DNA of 5,704 bases from Alphaproteobacteria bacterium (lineage in GTDB: Bacteria; Pseudomonadota; Alphaproteobacteria; Rhodospirillales; Rhodospirillaceae). Below are positions 1 through 4,142 of the stretch, piece after piece; within the stretch, counting starts at the first letter, position 1, and every line of letters begins with the position of its first letter. A model generated the notes under the pieces. That model was not told where the DNA came from, ran no database searches, and worked only from the letters and a program-made list of their open reading frames with translations. The stretch covers positions 1-5,704 of the forward strand of contig JADGDA010000169.1 in the NCBI GenBank assembly GCA_015228695.1, given 5' to 3'. Made by a program: the position numbers and the translations under genes.

Positions 1-2
1 CG

Positions 3-41
3 AGGACCCATCGGGGGTCCGTGGTCGACATCGAGGTCTGA
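3..41 (+). CDS. possible C-terminal fragment of an unidentified protein
   Basis: Reading from base 3 gives 12 codons ending in GSVVDIEV and a TGA at 39-41, with mostly GC-ending codons as in the real genes nearby. If real, it is the tail of a plus-strand gene converging on the small membrane-protein gene that ends at 58. The fragment is far too short to identify. A rival reading exists on the minus strand: an ATG at 31-29 opens a frame starting MSTTDPRWVL that runs off the left edge, but no convincing ribosome binding site precedes it. Sequence to the left of the window would decide between them. Confidence 0.25.
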   Translation, partial: RTHRGSVVDIEV

Positions 42-57
42 CGTGGCCCGGAAGGGA

Positions 58-312
58 TCAAAGATGCCGCCGCCCCAGGAAACGCTCCGAGATTTCTCCC
101 GCTCGGCGCGCCACGGCGGCGAAGGTCGCCGCCAGCCTGGGGTGGCGGCGACCGAGCCGGAGAATCCGCAGCCTCGTGCGCGGCGATTCCCGGGACAGGA
201 TGATGCCCCCGATGGCCAGGAACAGCACGCCCTGAAGAACGGGGAGCACAAGGCCGAGCAGCCCCAGGACCAGAAAGGCCCACCCCACGGTCATCGTGAT
301 CCAGTGCCGCAT
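58..312 (-). CDS. small two-helix inner-membrane protein (PGPGW/DUF454-like)
   Basis: This is an 84-residue protein. Residues 5-22 and 25-40 are hydrophobic and would form a helical hairpin around a short turn (LPVLQG, 23-28). A strongly basic, Arg-rich tail follows (45-84), probably on the cytoplasmic side. The hairpin followed by an SRExP motif (40-44) resembles small alphaproteobacterial membrane proteins annotated as PGPGW or DUF454; the literal PGPGW motif is absent, so the family is inferred from layout and no function is known. The ATG at 312 is chosen because a GAGAGGA ribosome binding site lies 6 bases upstream (325-319). The longer in-frame start at 384 would run back into the SDHAF4 gene and add a non-hydrophobic extension. 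Only 31 bases separate it from the upstream SDHAF4-like gene, so the two are probably one operon. Confidence 0.7.
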   Translation of the reverse strand: MRHWITMTVGWAFLVLGLLGLVLPVLQGVLFLAIGGIILSRESPRTRLRILRLGRRHPRLAATFAAVARRAGEISERFLGRRHL

Positions 313-343
313 GGCCCGTCCTCTCGCCGGATCGCCGCCGGGG

Positions 344-541
344 TTAAAAATCGGTGCACCGGCCGCCCTGTTCCCAGTCGCCATAGCGGGTGGGTTCGGG
401 ACCCTTGGGGCCGCCGATCTCCTCGACGCCCCCCGTCTTCCCGCCCGCTCCGGAGGACGCCCCGGGGGACGCGGGAGAGACGGGCGTGGTGGCCGGGGTG
501 GCGGCCGGGGTGGCGGAACGTGTTGTATCCTTGGCGCTCAT
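344..541 (-). CDS. SDHAF4/DUF1674 family succinate dehydrogenase assembly factor
   Basis: This is a 65-residue protein. Its C-terminus (43-65) carries the hallmark of DUF1674/SDHAF4: GGPKGPEPTRYGDWE followed by GRCTDF at the very end. Characterised eukaryotic members bind the flavinated SdhA subunit and promote succinate dehydrogenase assembly while limiting oxidant damage; bacterial members are assumed to act the same way in the cytoplasm. The N-terminal half (about 8-36) is low-complexity, rich in Ala, Thr, Pro, Ser and Gly and probably disordered, and includes a region encoded by a 12-bp tandem repeat. The ATG at 541 has no good ribosome binding site nearby (a GGAG lies about 18 bases upstream). 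No sdh structural gene is in the window; it is divergent from rsmB and followed 31 bases later by a small membrane-protein gene. Identification of the family is firm from the C-terminal motif. Confidence 0.9.
   Translation of the reverse strand: MSAKDTTRSATPAATPATTPVSPASPGASSGAGGKTGGVEEIGGPKGPEPTRYGDWEQGGRCTDF
491..514. repeat. 12-bp perfect tandem repeat, two copies
   Basis: The unit GGCCGGGGTGGC occurs at 491-502 and again at 503-514, with a degraded partial copy just to the left (about 482-490). On the minus strand it encodes the Ala-Thr-Pro-rich part of the SDHAF4-like protein. The length is a multiple of three, so gain or loss of a copy would leave the reading frame intact. Confidence 0.8.
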
Positions 542-547
542 GATGAG

Positions 548-576
548 ACTATAGCGGACTCCCGTTCCCGGACCAA
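548..576 (-). promoter_or_regulatory. candidate promoter of the SDHAF4-like gene
   Basis: On the minus strand a TTGGTC (576-571) is followed after exactly 17 bases by TATAGT (553-548). The -10 is a 5 of 6 match to TATAAT; the -35 keeps TTG only. The predicted transcription start, seven bases below the -10, falls at about 541, the A of the ATG. That would give a leaderless mRNA and agrees with the lack of a close ribosome binding site. The -35 box sits inside the 561-588 inverted repeat. Inferred from sequence only. Confidence 0.35.
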
Positions 577-588
577 GTCCGGAACGGG
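561..588. repeat. imperfect inverted repeat in divergent intergenic gap
   Basis: The left arm 561-573 (CCCGTTCCCGGAC) pairs with the right arm 577-588 (GTCCGGAACGGG), with a single bulged C and three bases between the arms. It is the strongest hairpin in the gap between the SDHAF4-like gene and rsmB. No T-run follows on either strand, and no gene converges here, so it does not look like a terminator. It may be an operator, a structure in the rsmB leader, or an extragenic palindrome. Confidence 0.6.
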
Positions 589-618
589 CGTTGCCGTCAA
601 CCCGTCTCCAAGGACATC

Positions 619-1926
619 ATGGGTCAGTTGCCGAAGGAGGATAGCCGCTCCGCCGCGCTTTCATTGTTGGGGGCGGTCCTGTCCCGCCGCCGCCCCCTGG
701 ACGAGGCGATGGAGGCCGACGCCGGATTTCTGGGCTTGGAGCCCCGCGACCGGGCTTTTGCCCATCGCCTGACGGCCGCCGTGCTCCGGCGGCTGGGACA
801 GATCGACGCCATGATCGGACATTGCCTGGAACGCCCCCTGACCGGGAAGCGCGCCGACGTCCGCGACGTGCTCCGCCTCGGGGTCTGCCAACTCATGTTC
901 CTCGGGACGGCGCCCCACGCCGCCATCGACACCTCGGTGAACCTGGCGTCCCGCCTGCACTCGGCCGCCTATCGCGGGCTGGTCAACGCGGTGCTCCGCC
1001 GCATCGGGCGCGAGGGCCCGGAGCTTCTGTCCCGGCAGGACGAGGCCCGCCTCAACACCCCCCCCTGGCTGTGGGAGTCGTGGTCCAAGGCCTATGGGGA
1101 AGAGGATTGCCGCCGGATCGCCCAGGCGGTTCTGGGCGAGGCGCCCCTCGACCTCACCGTCAAGGGCGATCCGGCTCCCTGGATCGCGCCGCTGGAGGCC
1201 GAGCGTCTGCCGACCGGGACCCTGCGCCGCCCCCCCGGCGGCCTCGTGACGGAGTTGCCGGGATTCGGCGAGGGGGCATGGTGGGTGCAGGACGCCGCCG
1301 CCGCCCTTCCCGCCCGGCTGCTGGGGGATGTGAACGGATGGACGGTGGCCGACCTGTGCGCGGCTCCCGGCGGCAAGACCGCCCAGCTCGCCGCCGCCGG
1401 GGCGCGGGTGATCGCGGTCGACCGCTCCGAGGCCCGGTTGCGCCGCCTCTCCGCCAACCTGGACCGGCTGGGACTGCGCGCGGAAACGGTGGTGGCGGAC
1501 GCGGCTTCGTGGCGGCCGGAAACGCCGGTGGACGCCGTGCTGCTGGACGCCCCCTGTTCCGCCACCGGCACCATCCGCCGCCACCCCGACGTGGCCCATC
1601 TCAAAACCCCCGGCGACGTCGCCGGTCTGACCGGTCTCCAGGACCGGTTGCTGCGCGCGGCCGTGGATAAGGTGAGGCCGGGGGGATTGCTGATCTACTG
1701 CGTGTGCTCGCTGCAACCGGAGGAGGGGGCGGAGCGGGTTCAAGCCGCCCTTGGGGCTGCCCTCGGGGCCGGATTGCCGCTGCGCCGGGTTCCGGTCACC
1801 CCCGCCGAGGTCGGGGGGCTGGCCGAGTGCGTCACCGGCGACGGCGACCTGCGGACGATGCCGTTCCATCTTGCGGACAAGGGCGGAATGGACGCATTCT
1901 ACGCCGCGCGACTGCAACGGGTATGA
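619..1926 (+). CDS. rsmB: RsmB, 16S rRNA (cytosine(967)-C5)-methyltransferase
   Basis: This is a 435-residue protein, close to the 429 of the E. coli enzyme. It uses S-adenosylmethionine to methylate C967 (E. coli numbering) of 16S rRNA in the cytoplasm. The N-terminal part (about 8-135) is a NusB-like RNA-binding domain. The C-terminal part is a Rossmann methyltransferase: motif I DLCAAPGGKT at 245-254 binds AdoMet; motif IV DAPCSATG at 310-317 carries the Cys that releases product (C313); motif VI YCVCSLQPEEG at 360-370 carries the nucleophilic Cys (C363, matching E. coli C389). The ATG at 619 is preceded by AAGGA at 610-614, only 4 bases away, and places the family's N-terminus correctly. 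gmhB follows after 13 bases, suggesting cotranscription. All catalytic motifs are intact. The related RsmF and NOP2 families lack the NusB-like domain. Confidence 0.96.
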   Translation: MGQLPKEDSRSAALSLLGAVLSRRRPLDEAMEADAGFLGLEPRDRAFAHRLTAAVLRRLGQIDAMIGHCLERPLTGKRADVRDVLRLGVCQLMFLGTAPHAAIDTSVNLASRLHSAAYRGLVNAVLRRIGREGPELLSRQDEARLNTPPWLWESWSKAYGEEDCRRIAQAVLGEAPLDLTVKGDPAPWIAPLEAERLPTGTLRRPPGGLVTELPGFGEGAWWVQDAAAALPARLLGDVNGWTVADLCAAPGGKTAQLAAAGARVIAVDRSEARLRRLSANLDRLGLRAETVVADAASWRPETPVDAVLLDAPCSATGTIRRHPDVAHLKTPGDVAGLTGLQDRLLRAAVDKVRPGGLLIYCVCSLQPEEGAERVQAALGAALGAGLPLRRVPVTPAEVGGLAECVTGDGDLRTMPFHLADKGGMDAFYAARLQRV

Positions 1927-1939
1927 GAGCCTTAAGTCC

Positions 1940-2554
1940 ATGGTCAGACGTTTCGTTCTGCTCGACCGCGATGGCACCATCAACGTCGATACCCATTATC
2001 TCTCCCACCCCGACCAGCTCGACCTGCTGCCGGGGGCCGTCGCTGGTCTGAAGCGGATGCGGGAGATGGGGCTTGGGCTGGTGGTTCTGACCAACCAGTC
2101 GGGCGTGGGGCGAGGCTATTTCGACCACGCCACGGTCGACGCGGTGCACGAACGGCTGCGGGCGATGCTGCGCGCCGAGGGGGTCGAGATCGACGGCATC
2201 TACGTCTGTCCCCACGCCCCGGACGAGGATTGCGCCTGCCGCAAGCCCCTGCCCGGCATGATCGAGACCGCCGCCGCCCGCCACGGCTTCGACCCCGCCG
2301 AGAGCTTCATGATCGGCGACAAGGTGGTGGACATCGACCTGGGACGGAGCGTCGGCGCGTCGACCATCCTGGTGCGCACCGGCTATGGCGCCGAAGTGGA
2401 ACGCCAGGGAAAGGCCGCCGCCGACCACGTCGTCGATTCCCTGATCGAGGCCGCCGAGGTCATCGCCAGGGGACTCTCCGGCAAGCCCTTCGACACACCC
2501 ACGGCGGAAAAGAGCAGGGTGAAGATGGGTCAACGTGGTCGGAAACCACTCTAA
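1940..2554 (+). CDS. gmhB: D-glycero-beta-D-manno-heptose-1,7-bisphosphate 7-phosphatase
   Basis: This is a 204-residue HAD-superfamily phosphatase that removes the 7-phosphate in ADP-heptose synthesis, supplying the LPS inner core. Motif I is DRDGT at 9-13, with D9 the nucleophile and D11 the acid/base. Motif II is LTNQSG at 50-55. The conserved Lys of CRKP is K102, and motif IV is IGDKVVDI at 125-132. A zinc-binding set is visible as C90, H92, C98 and C100, with a short loop compared with E. coli GmhB. The start at 1940 puts motif I at residue 9, as expected; only a weak GAGAG at 1925-1929 precedes it, and the 13-base gap after rsmB suggests translational coupling. About 20 residues at the C-terminus (from roughly 184) exceed the usual ~190-residue family length and are basic and low in conservation. 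Its TAA overlaps the stop of the convergent pentapeptide gene. Histidinol-phosphate phosphatases (HisB-N) share the fold, so the exact substrate is inferred. Confidence 0.88.
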   Translation: MVRRFVLLDRDGTINVDTHYLSHPDQLDLLPGAVAGLKRMREMGLGLVVLTNQSGVGRGYFDHATVDAVHERLRAMLRAEGVEIDGIYVCPHAPDEDCACRKPLPGMIETAAARHGFDPAESFMIGDKVVDIDLGRSVGASTILVRTGYGAEVERQGKAAADHVVDSLIEAAEVIARGLSGKPFDTPTAEKSRVKMGQRGRKPL

Positions 2555-3051
2555 TTGCACTGTCCGATCGAGCCCTGGGCGCAGAGCCGTTTGCCGTCGA
2601 TCCAGGTCGCGCCGCTCAGGTCGGCCTCGCTCAGGTCGGCCCCGTCCATGCGCAGTCCCGTCAGGTCGGCCCCGCGAAGAATTGCGTGATAGAAACGCGC
2701 CCGGCGGACGTCGGCATCCCGCAGGGACGCTCCGGTCAAGTCCGCCTTGGTGAAGTCCGCCTCGCTGAAAACCGAGCGGTCCAGGATGGCTCCGGCCATG
2801 GTGGTGCTGATCAGTTTGGCGCGGAATCCGCTGGCCCCGCTCAAATTGACCCGCGACAGGTCGGAACGTTGAAAGGTCGCGTCGCGCAGCATCGCTTCCG
2901 TCAGGTCCACCCCGACGAGGCTGCGTCCGTCATGATAGCAGCGCCGCCACTCCACCCCCGGAGCCGCCGGATCGGTGCAGGCGGCCCCCGCGGGAGACGG
3001 CGGGACGAGACAAAGAATCGCGAGCGCGACGCCGATGCGGAACATTTTCAT
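2551..3051 (-). CDS. exported pentapeptide-repeat protein
   Basis: This is a 166-residue protein. Residues 1-23 form a signal peptide: basic start MKMFR, hydrophobic core, and an AGA site before residue 24; there is no proper lipobox, so a soluble periplasmic protein is expected. Residues 44-148 are about 21 consecutive five-residue units with the A(D/N)LxX pattern (for example DLTGA, DLSEA, DLSGA), which fold into a right-handed quadrilateral beta-helix of about five coils. Four Cys flank the helix: C25 and C38 before it, C157 and C165 after it (CAQGSIGQC), plausibly disulfides capping both ends. The tail WIDG-x4-CAQGSIG resembles a recurring cap of exported proteobacterial pentapeptide proteins, from memory. 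The ATG at 3051 is chosen because it gives a clean signal peptide; the ribosome binding site is weak, and 3045 (MFRIG) is an alternative. It is divergent from the TPR gene. Function unknown; no evidence that it is a gyrase-protecting (Qnr-like) protein. Confidence 0.85.
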   Translation of the reverse strand: MKMFRIGVALAILCLVPPSPAGAACTDPAAPGVEWRRCYHDGRSLVGVDLTEAMLRDATFQRSDLSRVNLSGASGFRAKLISTTMAGAILDRSVFSEADFTKADLTGASLRDADVRRARFYHAILRGADLTGLRMDGADLSEADLSGATWIDGKRLCAQGSIGQCN

Positions 3052-3134
3052 GACGATGGATGTAAGCCCTTTTCCGGCGGCAGTAAAATGCAATTCCACT
3101 CCCATGTTACCCGACGCGAACGCCCAAAGCAGGA

Positions 3135-3143
3135 GTATAATAC
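3135..3143. promoter_or_regulatory. consensus TATAAT -10-like box in divergent control region
   Basis: GTATAATAC is symmetric about its central A and contains a perfect TATAAT at 3136-3141 on the plus strand and TATTAT/TATACT on the minus strand. It sits in the most AT-rich stretch of the intergenic gap, so it could serve the plus-strand TPR gene, the minus-strand pentapeptide gene, or both. For the plus strand, no good TTGACA lies 16-18 bases upstream (the closest, CCGACG at 3111-3116, is 19 away). If used on the plus strand, transcription would begin near 3148 and leave a leader of about 90 bases before the TPR gene. Confidence 0.35.
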
Positions 3144-3157
3144 GCCCCGTCCACGCT

Positions 3158-3167
3158 TTATCGATAA
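3158..3167. promoter_or_regulatory. perfect 10-bp palindrome, possible operator
   Basis: TTATCGATAA is its own reverse complement and stands out as AT-rich in a GC-rich region. It lies 16 bases downstream of the TATAAT box, a position where a bound repressor could block transcription toward the TPR gene; read on the minus strand it lies near the -35 region of a minus promoter. No regulator family is recognised from the sequence. Confidence 0.3.
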
Positions 3168-3170
3168 CAG

Positions 3171-3216
3171 GCGCCTCCCATGGACGGACGCTCTCTGGAC
3201 GGATGATGGGGAGCGC
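3171..3216 (+). promoter_or_regulatory. possible leader hairpin upstream of the TPR gene
   Basis: GCGCCTCCCAT (3171-3181) can pair with ATGGGGAGCGC (3206-3216) through ten of eleven positions, including one G-U pair and one internal mismatch. The 24-base loop contains two copies of TGGACGGA (3181-3188 and 3196-3203), the first sharing base 3181 with the left arm. The hairpin ends five bases before the ribosome binding site AAGGAAAGGG (3221-3230), so it would be in the leader if transcription starts at the 3136 box. No known riboswitch is recognised. Confidence 0.3.
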
Positions 3217-3237
3217 AGGTAAGGAAAGGGCCGGAAC

Positions 3238-4128
3238 ATGCCGAAGACCAAAGCGGAAGAGGCGCTGGCGGAGGCCGAGAGACTCTGGCGCGCCGGAGAG
3301 GTTCAACAGGCGGCGGAAGCCTTTCGCCGGTCCCGGCTGTTTTTTCACGAGGCCGGGGACCCGGAGGGCGAGGGACAGGCTCTCAGCCGTCTCGGCGAGT
3401 TGGACCTGCTGCTGGGGCATTTGATCGCCGCCCGCAACGCCTTCGTCGACGCGCGCGAGCGTTTCGCCGCCGCCGGGGCGCAGCACGGACAGGCGATGGC
3501 CTTGATGCGGCTGGGGCAGATCGCCCAGCGCGAAGGGGAATTCGAGCAGGCTGGGGAACTGTTGACGTCGGCCCTGGAGCGTTTCCGTTCCTGCGGCAAC
3601 CTCGCCGGCGAGGCCCGCGCCATCCGCCACCTCGGCACCGTCGAGATGGTTCGCGGGCACGAGGACGGGGCGCTCGACCTCTACCAGCGGGCGCGCATCC
3701 TGTCCAGGGATGCCGGCGATGGTTCGGGGGAGGCGAACAGTCTCAAGGCCCTGGCCGCGCTCCACATGCGGTTCGGGCGGAACGACAAGGCGCATCAAGC
3801 CTATGACGACGCTCTGGAACTGTTCCGCGCCAGCGGCGACATCCTGGGCGAGGCCCAGGCCCTGGCGGAGTTGGGACGGCTTGCCCGCTCGTTCGGCAAC
3901 ACCTCGTCCGCCGCCGAAAACCTGGGCCAGGCCGCCCGGTTGTTCGCCCGGAGCGGGCACCTGCTCGGCGAGGCCGACGCCCTGTTCGAACTCGCCCGCG
4001 TCCAGACATCGACGGAGCCCTCTCTCGCGCACCGTCATTACAGCCATGCGGCCACCCTGTTCGCCCGCGCCCGCCACGACGAGCGAAGCGAGTTGTGCCG
4101 CAAGGAAGCGGCCGTTCTGGCGTCGTGA
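3238..4128 (+). CDS. tetratricopeptide-repeat protein, seven 40-residue units
   Basis: This is a 296-residue protein with no signal peptide or membrane segment, so probably cytoplasmic. It is almost wholly repeats: after a first helical pair (4-41), six ungapped units of exactly 40 residues run 42-81, 82-121, 122-161, 162-201, 202-241 and 242-281, then a 15-residue tail. The unit consensus is xxGEAxAL-xx-LGxLxxxxGxxxxA followed by xxYxxALxLFxxxGD. Forty-residue units with this GEA signature are typical of TPR_12/kinesin-light-chain-like or GPSM2-like TPR domains, which form superhelices that bind proteins or peptides. No enzymatic or DNA-binding domain is attached. The ATG at 3238 has a strong AAGGAAAGGG 7 bases upstream. 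The solute-binding-protein gene starts 14 bases after its stop, suggesting an operon. Partner and role are unknown. Confidence 0.85.
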   Translation: MPKTKAEEALAEAERLWRAGEVQQAAEAFRRSRLFFHEAGDPEGEGQALSRLGELDLLLGHLIAARNAFVDARERFAAAGAQHGQAMALMRLGQIAQREGEFEQAGELLTSALERFRSCGNLAGEARAIRHLGTVEMVRGHEDGALDLYQRARILSRDAGDGSGEANSLKALAALHMRFGRNDKAHQAYDDALELFRASGDILGEAQALAELGRLARSFGNTSSAAENLGQAARLFARSGHLLGEADALFELARVQTSTEPSLAHRHYSHAATLFARARHDERSELCRKEAAVLAS

Positions 4129-4142
4129 CGGGGGTGTCGAGC

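Noticed and set aside
4..20. GGACCC/GGGTCC hairpin as terminator of the minus-strand unit
   Set aside because: The stem is only six bases and no T-run follows on the minus strand; it may also be coding sequence.
43..543. Long plus-strand open frame across the left region
   Set aside because: It is antisense to the membrane-protein and SDHAF4 genes, rich in Arg/Pro/Gly as expected of a GC-rich shadow frame, and matches no family.
634..640. Perfect AAGGAGG ribosome-binding-like sequence inside rsmB
   Set aside because: No ATG, GTG or TTG lies at proper distance in any frame that leads to a plausible protein; it simply encodes Lys-Glu at residues 6-7. The start at 619 also fits the family N-terminus.
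661..1983. 440-residue minus-strand open frame opposite rsmB
   Set aside because: It mirrors rsmB, whose motifs are all intact; the antisense product is Gly/Arg/Gln/His-rich with no recognisable domain.
1923..2051. ATG overlapping the rsmB stop (ATGA) as a gmhB start
   Set aside because: It is in a different frame from the HAD motifs and gives a Ser/Pro/Thr-rich shadow peptide; the ATG at 1940 is the correct frame.
2230..3222. 330-residue plus-strand frame with repeated QVG motifs, and repeated AGGTCGGC at DNA level
   Set aside because: The repeats are the reverse complement of the GADL-type pentapeptide codons of the minus-strand gene, so neither a separate gene nor a CRISPR or tandem-repeat array is needed.
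3052..4077. In-frame upstream extension of the pentapeptide gene to 508 residues
   Set aside because: The extension runs through the control region and antisense to the TPR gene, and would bury the clear signal peptide internally; the start at 3051 is far better.
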